Source: Paraburkholderia tagetis
GTDB lineage: Bacteria > Pseudomonadota > Gammaproteobacteria > Burkholderiales > Burkholderiaceae
Assembly (NCBI RefSeq): GCF_022213065.1
Contig: NZ_JAKLJA010000065.1
Span: forward strand, 1 to 32,015
Reading direction: 5' to 3'
Length of the DNA stretch: 32,015 nt
A model generated the notes under the pieces. The model did not search any database. It had not been told where the DNA came from and saw nothing but the letters and a program-made list of their open reading frames with translations. Below, piece by piece: positions 24,347 to 32,015 of the stretch. The number at the start of each line of letters is the position of its first letter. Position 1 is the stretch's first letter. Made by a program: the position numbers and the translations under genes.

Positions 24347-25141
24347 ATGGACGCAAAGGTGAGAATCGGAGATCTTGCATGGCCTGAATACGCGCGCCGT
24401 ATCAAGGAGGAGGCGCAGACCATCCTCATTCCGATCGGCGCGCTGGAGCAGCATGGCCCCCATATGTCGATGAATCCGGACGTGCTGCTGCCCACGGCGA
24501 TTTCGGAGGAGGTGGCCCGCCGGATCGGCGCGATGGTCGCGCCCGCCATCGCATACGGCTACAAGTCACAGCAAAAAAGCGGAGGCGGCAATCATCTTTG
24601 CGGCACCACGAGCCTGGACGGTCATACGCTTTCCATGACGGTCAAGGACGTCCTGAAGGAGTTCGCACGCCACGGCGCGCGCAAGATCTGCCTCGTCAAC
24701 GGTCATTTTGAGAACTCCATGTTCGCGGTCGAAGGCGTGGATCTGGCCATTCGCGAACTGCGCTGGGAGGGCATTCACGACTTTCAGGTGGTCATGCTGT
24801 CCTACTGGGATTTCGTGACCGAGGAGACCATCGCACGCATCTATCCGGAGGGCTTTCCGGGCTGGGCGGTCGAGCATGGCGGCGTACTCGAGACCTCATT
24901 GATGCTGCTCCTGCATCCGCATCTGGTCGACATGACGTGCGTGCCCCGGCATGCCGCCGCCACGTTCCCGCCCTACGACGTCTTTCCACCGATTCCCGAA
25001 TGGACGCCCGCGTCGGGGTGCCTTTCGTCGGCCGCAGCGGCCTCGGGCGAGAAGGGCGCACTGCTGTACGAAGTCTGCGTGGAGGGCATCGCGCAGGCGC
25101 TTGGCGAAGCCTTCGAGGTCCGCAGGAAATCGGCTCAATGA
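24347..25141 (+). CDS. Creatininase (creatinine amidohydrolase, EC 3.5.2.10)
   Basis: Metal-dependent cyclic amidohydrolase that interconverts creatinine and creatine. The 264-aa protein aligns closely with the P. putida enzyme. The binuclear metal ligands fall at the same numbers: E34 and H36 (GALEQHGPH), D45 (MNPDVLLPT), H120 and E122 (NGHFENSMF). YGYKSQQKSGGGNH and VLSYWDF-type MLSYWDF are also shared, which distinguishes it from other creatininase-fold proteins such as MftE or FAPy deformylase. AAGGAGA at 24333-24339 sets ATG 24347. It is followed 24 bases later by the NCS1 permease. It provides the entry step to the creatinase/sox block. Confidence 0.95.
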   Translation: MDAKVRIGDLAWPEYARRIKEEAQTILIPIGALEQHGPHMSMNPDVLLPTAISEEVARRIGAMVAPAIAYGYKSQQKSGGGNHLCGTTSLDGHTLSMTVKDVLKEFARHGARKICLVNGHFENSMFAVEGVDLAIRELRWEGIHDFQVVMLSYWDFVTEETIARIYPEGFPGWAVEHGGVLETSLMLLLHPHLVDMTCVPRHAAATFPPYDVFPPIPEWTPASGCLSSAAAASGEKGALLYEVCVEGIAQALGEAFEVRRKSAQ

Positions 25142-25165
25142 ATGTGTTGGCAACCGGAGATTGAA

Positions 25166-26641
25166 ATGGCGAATCATGGAAAGCATGAACCGCGCAACGG
25201 TGTCGAGGCGGACAAGGCCTGGAGCGTGGAGCAGCACGGCATTGATCCGATTCCCCTGAAGGACCGGCACGGTACGCCGGCCGAGCTGTTCAAGATGTGG
25301 ATCGGCGCCAACACGAATTACGTCGTGGTCGTGACGGGAGCGCTGGCCCTCTCGCAGGGCCTGTCACTGTGGCAGGCGCTCGGCGCGATTCTGGTCGGCA
25401 ACCTGCTCGGCTGTTTTGTGCTCGGTCTCACGACGATCATGGGGCCGCGCACGGGCACGTCGGGCATCATGACCTCGCGCAGTTCGTTCGGCCAGCTGGG
25501 CTCGTTCCTCCCCAAAGCCGTGAGCCTGATCTCGGCACTGAGCTGGTTTTCGATCAACTCTGTGGTCGCGACCCAGGCGCTGGAAACGCTGTTGAAGATG
25601 GGCGGGTTTCACAGCCACGCGGTGGTCTGGATATCGCTGGCCATTATTCTCGTGGCGGAGATCCTGCTTGCGATCTTTGGCCACGCGACCATCATTGCGG
25701 CGGAGAAGTGGATCGCAGTGGCACTGGCGATCCTGTTCGGCGGCCTGGCCGCGTTCGTGTTGCCGCACACGAGCCTGGCTGCGGCGTCCGCCATCAACCA
25801 TGGTGGTGGATCTTTCAACACGTGGTTGATCGCGATGGGCATCGTCTTTTCCTATCCGATCGGCTGGGCGAATTTCGCCTCGGACTACAGCCGGTACTTT
25901 CCGGCCGAAACGAGCTGGAAGAAGATCGCGCTCGCGGCAGGTGGTGGCCAGTTTGTCGCGCTCGTGTTCTGCGAAGTGATTGGCGTGCTGTTTGCGACCG
26001 CGCTGGGCGGCACGCTCGGTGACGACCCGGTAAGCCAGCTGGGCCGGTTCCTGCCGACGTGGTTCATCGTTCCGCTCCTGTTCGCAATCATACTCGGGGG
26101 GATTGCTGCAAACGTGCCCAATGGCTACACGGCGGGGCTGGGCCTGCTGGCCCTGCGTATTCCGATCAACCGTGTGACGTCGCTCACCATCATCGCGCTG
26201 TTCACACTGTGCTTCCGGATTGTCACCGTATTTTATGGGCAGTTCTTCGACATGTACCAGGTGTTCCTGAACTACATGGTGTTCTGGACTGCGCCATGGG
26301 CCGCCATTATCATCGTCGACTACTTCATGCGCGATGGACGGTATCGCAGGGAGGACTGGATGAAATGGGGAAGCGGCGCCTACTGGTATAACGGCGGGAT
26401 CTTCTGGCCCGGGGTGATTGCGTTGGTTGCAGGCACTGTGGCATGCGTGGCGTTTTCCAATTCGCCCACCTACGTCAGTCCGCTGATGCACAACGTCCTG
26501 GGATGGGGAGACCTGAGTTTTGAAGCCGGACTGCTGCTGGCCGGATTGACTTACTTCGTCCTCGCGCGCCGCCACCCGCTGTTTCATCAATCCAACTCGC
26601 ACGTTGCGCTCAGCGCAGAAGTGCCTTCCCATTCGATCTGA
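25166..26641 (+). CDS. NCS1-family permease, candidate creatinine importer
   Basis: Nucleobase:cation symporter-1 family (CodB-like) membrane protein, 491 aa with about 12 hydrophobic segments. MWIGANTNYVVVVTGAL in TM1, GPRTGTSGIMTSRSSFG in TM2-3 and PIGWANFASDYSRYFP in TM6 are hallmark regions. NCS1 proteins import cyclic ureides and nucleobases (cytosine, allantoin, hydantoins). Creatinine is a similar small cyclic amidine, so with creatininase directly upstream I infer creatinine uptake. GGAGA at 25156-25160 favours ATG 25166 over ATG 25142, which abuts the creatininase stop. Confidence 0.88.
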   Translation: MANHGKHEPRNGVEADKAWSVEQHGIDPIPLKDRHGTPAELFKMWIGANTNYVVVVTGALALSQGLSLWQALGAILVGNLLGCFVLGLTTIMGPRTGTSGIMTSRSSFGQLGSFLPKAVSLISALSWFSINSVVATQALETLLKMGGFHSHAVVWISLAIILVAEILLAIFGHATIIAAEKWIAVALAILFGGLAAFVLPHTSLAAASAINHGGGSFNTWLIAMGIVFSYPIGWANFASDYSRYFPAETSWKKIALAAGGGQFVALVFCEVIGVLFATALGGTLGDDPVSQLGRFLPTWFIVPLLFAIILGGIAANVPNGYTAGLGLLALRIPINRVTSLTIIALFTLCFRIVTVFYGQFFDMYQVFLNYMVFWTAPWAAIIIVDYFMRDGRYRREDWMKWGSGAYWYNGGIFWPGVIALVAGTVACVAFSNSPTYVSPLMHNVLGWGDLSFEAGLLLAGLTYFVLARRHPLFHQSNSHVALSAEVPSHSI

Positions 26642-26674
26642 CTTCAATCCGGCGCTCAGGTGCCTGCGTAATCC

Positions 26675-26701
26675 TGCGACCCGCGTATCAAGCGGGTCGC
26701 A
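26675..26701 (+). terminator. Hairpin after the NCS1 permease
   Basis: Perfect 10-bp stem TGCGACCCGC (26675-26684) with GCGGGTCGCA (26692-26701) and a 7-nt loop, about 35 bases after the stop. There is no T-run. It likely ends the creatininase-permease transcript. Confidence 0.65.
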
Positions 26702-26735
26702 CGGTAGCGTGAATTTCCCTGACGGCCTTCGTTCT

Positions 26736-26827
26736 ATACATCGCTGCACATCTGAACAAACATTTTTCTGATGTATGGCGTGTGCCATCGCCGGGTCGCC
26801 AGCGACGTGAAGAATTATTCGTATAAC
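26736..26827 (+). promoter_or_regulatory. Porin upstream region with inverted repeat and -10-like box
   Basis: A 7-bp inverted repeat, ATACATC (26736-26742) and GATGTAT (26770-26776), lies in an AT-richer stretch. TATAAC at 26822-26827 could be the -10 box, but a good -35 is missing. Function is unproven. Confidence 0.35.
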
Positions 26828-26848
26828 TAATTACAGGACAATGAAATC

Positions 26849-28009
26849 ATGAAAAAGGTGCTGATTGGGTCAACGATGCTGGGGCTGTTCTCCATGTGTG
26901 CCCATGCGCAATCGAGCGTCACCCTGTACGGTCTCATCGATACCGGTCTTGTCTACTCGAACAATCAACTCGGTCATTCGAACTGGCAGATGATCAGCAG
27001 CGCGACCCAGAATACCGTCTTCGGGTTGAAGGGAGACGAAGACCTCGGCGGAGGACTGCATGCCATATTCAAGCTCGAGCAGGCTTTTGTGCTGAACAAC
27101 GGTGCACAGGCACTTCCTGGCGACGGTTTTGGGTCGCAGGCTTTGATTGGCATGCAAAGCGATGCCTACGGGACGCTGATGCTTGGCCGGCAGTTTGACG
27201 TGGTGAATGATCTCGTGGGGCCACTGTCCGCCGGATATAACACCTGGGGAGGCAGTATCGCCGCCCACCCGTTCGATAACGACAATCTGGCCTCCAACGC
27301 GGTCATCTTCAACAACACGGTCAAATACATCAGCCCGACATATCTGGGCGCAACGCTCGAGACGATGTATGCCTTCAGCAATGATCCCGGAAATTTTGCC
27401 GGCAACCGCGCGTACGGGTTCGCGCTCTCTTACACGAAGGGGCCGGTCAATCTCGGCGCAGGCTATCTGCAGCTGAACAACCCGGGTACCGGACCCGGTG
27501 CGGTGACGACGAATGACGGCAGCGCCAACTTCATCGCCCAGCGCCAGCGAATCTGGTCGCTAGGGGGCAACCTGACCTTTGGTGCTGCCACGGTCGGTCT
27601 CTTATGGAGCCATACGCAGATTGACAACGCGGCAGGCGTACTTTCGTTTGGCACGGGCACGTATCTCGGTGCCAGCGATCCGTCCGCAGGTACGCTGGAT
27701 GGATCGTTACGACTCGACAATTATGAGATAAATGCGAAGTATTCACTGACGCCCGCCCTCAGCGTGTCGGGCGCATATACCTACACGCATGGTAGCTACA
27801 ACGGTTCCTCGCCGGGGTGGAACACGGGCATGCTCCAGTGCGATTACGCTGTCAGCAAGCGTACCGATTTCTACCTTGAGGGGGTGTACCAGAATGTCCA
27901 CGGAGCGCCCCCGAATTCGGTGCTATCGCACGCGATGCTCAATACTCTGTCTCCCTCTTCGACGAGTACGCAGGTGGCCGTGACGGCGGGCATGCGTCAC
28001 ACGTTTTAG
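26849..28009 (+). CDS. Gram-negative porin (Burkholderiales OmpC-like, Porin_4)
   Basis: Outer-membrane trimeric porin of 386 aa with a clear signal peptide (MKKVLIGSTML...CAHA, cleavage after residue 20 or so, giving QSSVTLYGLID). The body is an alternating beta-barrel. FGLKGDEDLGGGLHAIFKLEQAF and LMLGRQFDVV are typical of beta-proteobacterial porins, and the C-terminus ends in the usual aromatic (GMRHTF). AGGACA at 26835-26840 precedes ATG 26849. It follows the creatinine transporter by about 200 bp with a hairpin between, so it is probably transcribed separately. It may supply outer-membrane passage for the pathway substrate, though such porins are usually broad. Confidence 0.93.
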   Translation: MKKVLIGSTMLGLFSMCAHAQSSVTLYGLIDTGLVYSNNQLGHSNWQMISSATQNTVFGLKGDEDLGGGLHAIFKLEQAFVLNNGAQALPGDGFGSQALIGMQSDAYGTLMLGRQFDVVNDLVGPLSAGYNTWGGSIAAHPFDNDNLASNAVIFNNTVKYISPTYLGATLETMYAFSNDPGNFAGNRAYGFALSYTKGPVNLGAGYLQLNNPGTGPGAVTTNDGSANFIAQRQRIWSLGGNLTFGAATVGLLWSHTQIDNAAGVLSFGTGTYLGASDPSAGTLDGSLRLDNYEINAKYSLTPALSVSGAYTYTHGSYNGSSPGWNTGMLQCDYAVSKRTDFYLEGVYQNVHGAPPNSVLSHAMLNTLSPSSTSTQVAVTAGMRHTF

Positions 28010-28845
28010 GCACGCCACGATTTTACGCAGCCGACAAAATCATGGCGTTCCTCGAAACCCAGTGATTCTGCGCATCGCCGACGGCGGGGGCCGCCTGAAG
28101 CACGACATCCCGGCCGTTCCTGGTGGTGCCGCGATAAACCGGATGCAGACGATTTTTCGTTAGACACGTCACTTCTCGAATAACCCGGACGTAACAGTTG
28201 ACCACGAGATGCACGAGGATTCCGGTGGGCAGCCGGTGCCGCCGCCTCCCCCGAACTCTACCGCAATGAAGGAGAGAGTCGATGGCTGGTGCTGCAACGT
28301 TGCTGCGTCTATGGGTCAGGCGCTTGCTTGCTTCGGAGTTCACAGCCAACGTATGCGTCACCCGGGCCAGAATCAGGCGCGGCGCTCGGACGCGCGACGC
28401 ATCCGCTGAGACATTCGAAGTGGCTGGGCAGGCTGCAATCCTTTTCTTCCGTCACCAGGACGGCACATGGCGGCCCTATCCACCGAGTCCAGAACGACCA
28501 ACCACGCGTACCTGGTAAATTACGAGGCTCGCACTTTCCAGCCGGGTGATTGAGTCCGCATGCGCGCAAACCTGCCGTCTGGTATGTGCGTCGAACGGAA
28601 AGACGCCCAGACCATGAGACGTTCGGCGAAGCCATCGCGAGTCCCATGGCGGAGATGCCAACACAGAACTGGCCCGCTACCCGGTCAGATCGCAGTAGCG
28701 AGTCAGATCGGTTTTGCCAGGTTGACGAGTGCGAGCGATATGTTGCCCCTAAAAATTAGGTATCCTGATCCGATAATTCTCTCGAATGCAGAATCAGCAG
28801 TCCAGCCATGCCAGATCGCGAGGCGTTCTTTGTCCCGGCAAAGCG
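28010..28845. other. Gene-poor stretch with no recognisable coding region
   Basis: About 0.8 kb without a reading frame I can assign. Frames on both strands are short and lack ribosome-binding sites and family motifs. Only a small palindrome (CCTAA-AAA-TTAGG, 28748-28760) stands out. Together with the IS fragments that follow, this is probably decayed DNA. Confidence 0.5.
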
Positions 28846-28847
28846 GT

Positions 28848-28945
28848 GACGATCTTGCGGGAAGCCAGGTTCGCACTCGCGAGCCAGTCGCCGGGCGTAC
28901 GTCCGGCTTTCACCAGCTCGACCATGTGGGCCCGTAACTCAACTG
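28848..28945 (-). pseudogene. Fragment of an IS3-family orfA
   Basis: The minus strand reads ELRAHMVELVKAGRTPGDWLA, closely matching the orfA of the intact IS3 element at 1004-1318 (EFRAQMVELVKSGRTPEELA). The DNA here is also visibly similar to about 1210-1300. Homology stops at both sides, leaving only the first helix-turn-helix region. It is not functional. Confidence 0.65.
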
Positions 28946-28959
28946 TGTGGGCGGTGGCG

Positions 28960-29200
28960 CGCACCCCCACGCCCGAGCAGGAAGACGACCGGCGTTTGCA
29001 CCGCGAGCTCAAACGCCTGCGGCAGGCACGCACCGCGCATACCAACCTATAAGGATTGGATCCACTCGCTGCGGGTGATGCACAACCTTCGGGTCAGGTA
29101 TGTCGGCGGCTGCATCGGGACGCACTGGTGGACCCGGCAGCGTGAGCTGCTCGCGCCCGGTCTGGGGCTCGCGCTGGCGCGCCGTATCCGCCCGAGAACC
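28960..29200 (+). pseudogene. Fragment of an IS110-family transposase
   Basis: One frame reads EQEDDRRLHRELKRLRQARTAH-TN, like the conserved EDxRxLxRExxxLxxERTxHxNRI segment of IS110/IS1111 transposases. After a stop near 29050 a second frame continues with RYVGGCIGTHWWT...LLAPGL, resembling the family's following region. Frameshifts and missing ends show that it is a relic. The assignment is from motif memory and is moderate. Confidence 0.5.
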
Positions 29201-29265
29201 CCCGTTATTGAGGGCGTGACGTCGATGTTGGACGATTCTCCCATTGCGATGACGGGAGGATATTC

Positions 29266-29706
29266 ATGCAGGAAGCGGAGAAGTTGCCTGAGGATGCGGC
29301 GGATGTGAGTTCGGCGCCGGCGAGAAGGCGGCGCAATCGCAGCACACGGCCGTGGCGAGAAGTCATAGGCGAGTTTCGAGCAAGCGGGCTGACGATCCAG
29401 GCCTATAGCGAACGCAGCGGGATTTCCCGCTCCTCGATGACGAGGTACCTGGCACTTGCTCGCCAGGCGGAGCGCAGCGGCGACGTGCAGCAGAACACTG
29501 GCGCCACGACTGCAGTCGCGCAGAGCATGGCGGGCTTTATGCGCGTTGGCATCGTCGATCGCGCTGTGGACGTCTCCGGCAACACGAGCGCGTGCGAGGT
29601 GCCGGAATTGATTCTGGGCGATGGGATTCGGCTGCGGCTGCCGGTGTACGTGCTCGAGCCTTTGCTTCAGGCGATGATCGATCGTATCGGTGGGGGGGCG
29701 CGATGA
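29266..29706 (+). CDS. tnpA: IS66-family accessory protein TnpA
   Basis: 146-aa protein with the IS66 TnpA layout. A basic N-terminus (ARRRRNRSTRPW) is followed by a helix-turn-helix (REVIGEFRASGLTIQAYSER SGISRSSMTRYL) and a C-terminal LILGDGIRLRLP segment. GGGAGGA at 29255-29261 gives a strong ribosome-binding site. The stop overlaps tnpB as ATGA. Intact, but its element is truncated. Confidence 0.85.
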   Translation: MQEAEKLPEDAADVSSAPARRRRNRSTRPWREVIGEFRASGLTIQAYSERSGISRSSMTRYLALARQAERSGDVQQNTGATTAVAQSMAGFMRVGIVDRAVDVSGNTSACEVPELILGDGIRLRLPVYVLEPLLQAMIDRIGGGAR

Positions 29707-30053
29707 TGATGCTTTCGACGGCAGTTCGGGTGTACATCGCCGCGGAGCCGATCGACATGCGCAAGTCGATCGATTCGCTTTCGATGCTGGTGCGTCCGAT
29801 GTTCGATCAGGACGCGCTGAGTGGGCACGTGTTTGTGTTTTACGGCCGGCGCCGCGACAGGATCAAGGTTTTGGTTTACGACCGCACGGGATTCTGGCTG
29901 ATGTACAAGCGTTTCGAGAGCGGCTCGCTTGCCGATCCCGCGGCCATCGCGCGGCGCGGAATCTCGCTTGCCGAGCTCACTACCTGGCTTGAAGGGATCG
30001 ATATCGGCGTACGCCGGCGCGTGCGTGCGGTGAACGCAACAGTGGTCGCATGA
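29703..30053 (+). CDS. tnpB: IS66-family accessory protein TnpB
   Basis: 116-aa IS66 Orf2-like protein, of normal family length. VYIAAEPIDMRKSIDSL, VFVFYGRRRDRIKVLVYDRTGFWLMYKR and LTTWLEGID are the conserved blocks. It begins within the tnpA stop (ATGA) and ends 51 bases before tnpC. Intact. Confidence 0.92.
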   Translation: MMMLSTAVRVYIAAEPIDMRKSIDSLSMLVRPMFDQDALSGHVFVFYGRRRDRIKVLVYDRTGFWLMYKRFESGSLADPAAIARRGISLAELTTWLEGIDIGVRRRVRAVNATVVA

Positions 30054-30104
30054 ATCGCGAGGATATGTCCATGAGCACCTCGATCGCGGCGATAATGCTG
30101 ACCT

Positions 30105-31186
30105 ATGCAACCGCTCAACGTCCCGGCCTCGAAACAGCCCTTGCCGATGGCATTGGGGGCGTGGAACCTTCCCGAATTACTCGGCGCGATTGCGGCGCGC
30201 GATGCGACGATCGAGCAGCAGCAGTGGGAGATCGAACAGTTGCGCGAACGGGTCGAGGGGCAAAGCGAATTGCTGGCCAGGACGCAGCAGGCGCTGCTCG
30301 AGATGCGGGCCAAACTGGCCAACGCGCGGCAGGAACTGTTCGGAGCGAGCCGCGAGCGCATGAGCGAGTTGCAACTGGACATCTTCGATCAGGAGCACGA
30401 AGCGCCGTTGCCACCGCAGATGCCGGATCTGTCGATCCCCGTGGAGGGCCACCGGCGCAAGCGTCGCAGCAAGGGACGTCCGGCGCTGCCAGACGATCTG
30501 CCGCGCGAGCGCGTCGTGCATGCGATGCCGGAACAGGAACTGGCGCAATACGACCGGGTGACGGTGATCGGCGAGACCGTCACGCGTACGCTCAAGTACA
30601 CCCCGGCCAGGATATCCGTAGTCGAGCATGTGTGCCCGCGATATGTGCTGGTCAAGGACGGAGTCTCGACGGTGCGCGGCGTGACCTTCCAGGCGTCGCC
30701 ACTGTTGAAGAGCAATGCGAGCCCGGAGTTGCTGGCGCGCATCGTCGTGGCGCACTTCGATTCGGGCATGCCGTTTTACCGGCTGGAGGAAGAGTTCACA
30801 ATGCATGGGTTGCGCATTTCGCGCAATACGATGAGCGATTGGACGATTCGACTCGCGAAGCTGATGTTGCCCCTGTACGAGGTGTTCTGTCGGCAGTTGC
30901 TGAGCGCGCCGGTGATCTTTGGCGACGACACACCATTTCCGCAGTTGTGCAAACAACTGGAGCGGACCAGGACGGTCCGGCTGTGGGGCTATGCGAGTGC
31001 GGGAGCGATGTTGCGCGACGGTCAGTGGGTGAGCGTTCCCAAGGTGGTCTACTACGACTACACGTCGAGCCGGGCCGGCCGCTATCCGATGGCACTGCTG
31101 CGCAATTACGAAGGCTATCTGCAGGCCGACGATTACTCGGGCTGGGCGGCGCTGTTTCGCGGCGGCAAGATCCGGCACGTAGCTTG
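30105..31186 (+). pseudogene. tnpC: IS66-family transposase TnpC, 3'-truncated
   Basis: About 360 codons of a transposase that is normally over 500 aa. The N-terminal coiled coil (IEQQQWEIEQLRERV), the LFGASRERMS motif, the Zn-finger-like middle with HVCPRYVLVKDG, and the start of the DDE core (FGDDTPFPQL; YLQADDYSGWAALF) are present. At HVAC the expected WAHARRKF sequence is replaced by unrelated residues. The frame runs on to a stop at 31403, overlapping the recombinase gene on the other strand. The catalytic core is incomplete, so the element cannot move itself. Confidence 0.88.
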
Positions 31187-31228
31187 CCATGTGCAGTATC
31201 TCGAGCCTCGTTTTATGTCGATAATTTC

Positions 31229-31254
31229 GCGTTTGGCCTTGTGCAAGCGAACGC
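31229..31254. repeat. Imperfect inverted repeat beside the recombinase gene
   Basis: GCGTTTG-GC-CTTG (31229-31241), a 2-nt centre, then CAAGCGAACGC (31244-31254), with one mismatch and a two-base bulge. It lies between the tnpC break and the recombinase stop codon. It could be part of a recombinase end site. Confidence 0.4.
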
Positions 31255-31288
31255 ACCCGCCACTGCATTGCCACATAAATCCCGTGGC

Positions 31289-32015
31289 TCACAGCGAATT
31301 CAGAAACGCGAGCAGGTCTAGCTTCGGTTTCCATGATTTCGCCCGCCCGGGCTCAATTCCCGCATGCCGCCAGAACATTTCCAGAGCATCGCGCTTCATC
31401 TGAAGGTCTGTCTCGATATAGCGTCCGGTTGTCGCAACGCTCGCATGGCCGAGATAGTCCCGAATAACAGGTAGAGAGTTGCCTGATTGCAGCAATCCGA
31501 CGGCAAAACTGTGTCTCATGACGTGTGGTGTAACCCGCTTGTGAGCGAGCGACGGTAGTTCCTCAGCTGCGGCTTGTACGTGCTTGTGCAGAATATAGGC
31601 AATCCCGTCACGACTCAATGCTTCTCCATTTCGATTTAGAAAAACGTGCGAGTCACGCTGAGTGTCAGTCCGATTGATCGTCGCAAGCCGGCGAAGCGCA
31701 TCGGCAGTTTCGCGCCACAATGGCAGCAGCCGATCCTTTCGCCCCTTACCATGCAGTCTCACCTGCCGCGGAGAAGTGAGTTGCAAGTCACCCCAGCAAA
31801 GGCCAGCCGCTTCGCTAACACGGGCGCCGGTATTGTAGAGAAACAGCAGCAACGTGTAGTCGCGCCAACCACCGACCGTCTTCGTGTTGGGCTTTGCGAG
31901 AATCGAGCGGACTTCATTGGCTTCAAGATAGGTTGCCTGCCGACGCCGCGCCTTCTTTGCCGGAATGGCGAGCGCTTCGGCATATTGTTGCGAGTGAACG
32001 ATATCTGTACGCAGC
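31289..32015 (-). CDS. Tyrosine recombinase/phage-type integrase (partial, 5' end beyond window)
   Basis: C-terminal 241 or so residues of a tyrosine site-specific recombinase; the frame stays open to the window's end. The SAM-like core-binding region is only partly seen. The catalytic domain carries the R (NTGARVSEAAGL), H-x-x-R (HVMRHSFAVGLL), second H (YLGHASVATT) and nucleophile Y (GRYIETDLQ). The extended C-terminus with MKRDALEMFW and WKPKLDLLAFL resembles, from memory, the last member of recombinase-in-trio (RIT) elements. Two more recombinase genes would then be expected upstream, outside this window. A phage or XerD-like integrase is the alternative. Confidence 0.88.
   Translation of the reverse strand, partial: LRTDIVHSQQYAEALAIPAKKARRRQATYLEANEVRSILAKPNTKTVGGWRDYTLLLFLYNTGARVSEAAGLCWGDLQLTSPRQVRLHGKGRKDRLLPLWRETADALRRLATINRTDTQRDSHVFLNRNGEALSRDGIAYILHKHVQAAAEELPSLAHKRVTPHVMRHSFAVGLLQSGNSLPVIRDYLGHASVATTGRYIETDLQMKRDALEMFWRHAGIEPGRAKSWKPKLDLLAFLNSL

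Larger units (their letters stand above)
29266..31186 (+). mobile_element. 3'-truncated IS66-family element
   Basis: tnpA, tnpB and most of tnpC occur in the normal IS66 order and spacing. tnpC loses homology at about 31186, in the middle of its transposase domain, so the right end is missing. I could not identify the left inverted repeat between the IS110 fragment and tnpA. Confidence 0.8.

Noticed and set aside
28023..28647. Minus-strand frames of about 112 codons after the porin
   Set aside because: No motif, no start signal, amino acid usage unlike neighbours; probably decayed DNA.
1..28945. The whole island as a composite transposon bounded by IS3 copies
   Set aside because: The right copy is only a 100-bp fragment of a different IS3 element without ends, so it could not form a composite transposon.

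Overview
The window looks like a GC-rich Burkholderiales chromosome or megaplasmid (Paraburkholderia, Caballeronia or Cupriavidus type). I infer this from the high GC content, the Burkholderiales-type trimeric porin, the gene families present and the IS types. It is a catabolic island about 24 kb long with mobile-element debris on both sides.

Left edge (1-3478). A complete IS3-family element (1-1371, imperfect terminal inverted repeats, orfA/orfB on the minus strand) has cut into a large AAA-ATPase/TPR signalling gene. Only the part from Walker B onward remains.

Glutarate / keto-acid block (3763-9275). glaH (glutarate 2-hydroxylase) is followed by an FMN-dependent alpha-hydroxy-acid dehydrogenase, in the place where the enteric locus has the FAD enzyme LhgO. 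A BKACE (DUF849) enzyme follows, preceded by two direct repeats with a 21-bp period. A convergent AraC regulator and a TauD-like dioxygenase lie on the minus strand.

Creatinine-to-pyruvate block (9348-26641). The genes cover every step. Creatininase (24347-25141) opens creatinine to creatine. Creatinase (10555-11766) splits creatine into sarcosine and urea. Heterotetrameric sarcosine oxidase SoxBDAG (14487-19740) yields glycine and methylene-THF. GlyA (11832-13091) joins these to serine, and SdaA (13099-14475) deaminates serine to pyruvate. A FolB-like dihydroneopterin aldolase and PurU (formyl-THF deformylase) serve the folate pool. Three transporters (YbfB-like MFS, MHS-family MFS, NCS1 permease) and a porin would handle uptake. 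A GATase-1-like AraC regulator (GbdR/CahR type) sits directly upstream of creatinase. The creatinase and MHS transporter promoters share an exact layout: two TTGNCCA-type half-sites 21 bp apart, with a TACCAT -10 box 37 bp from the start of the proximal half-site. This looks like the operator of that regulator. No urease or other urea-disposal gene is in the window.

Right edge (28010-32015). About 0.8 kb has no recognisable gene. Then come fragments of an IS3-type orfA and an IS110-family transposase, and an IS66 element (tnpA, tnpB, tnpC) whose tnpC breaks off at about 31186. The break is next to a tyrosine recombinase gene that runs off the window. No tRNA, rRNA or CRISPR array was seen.
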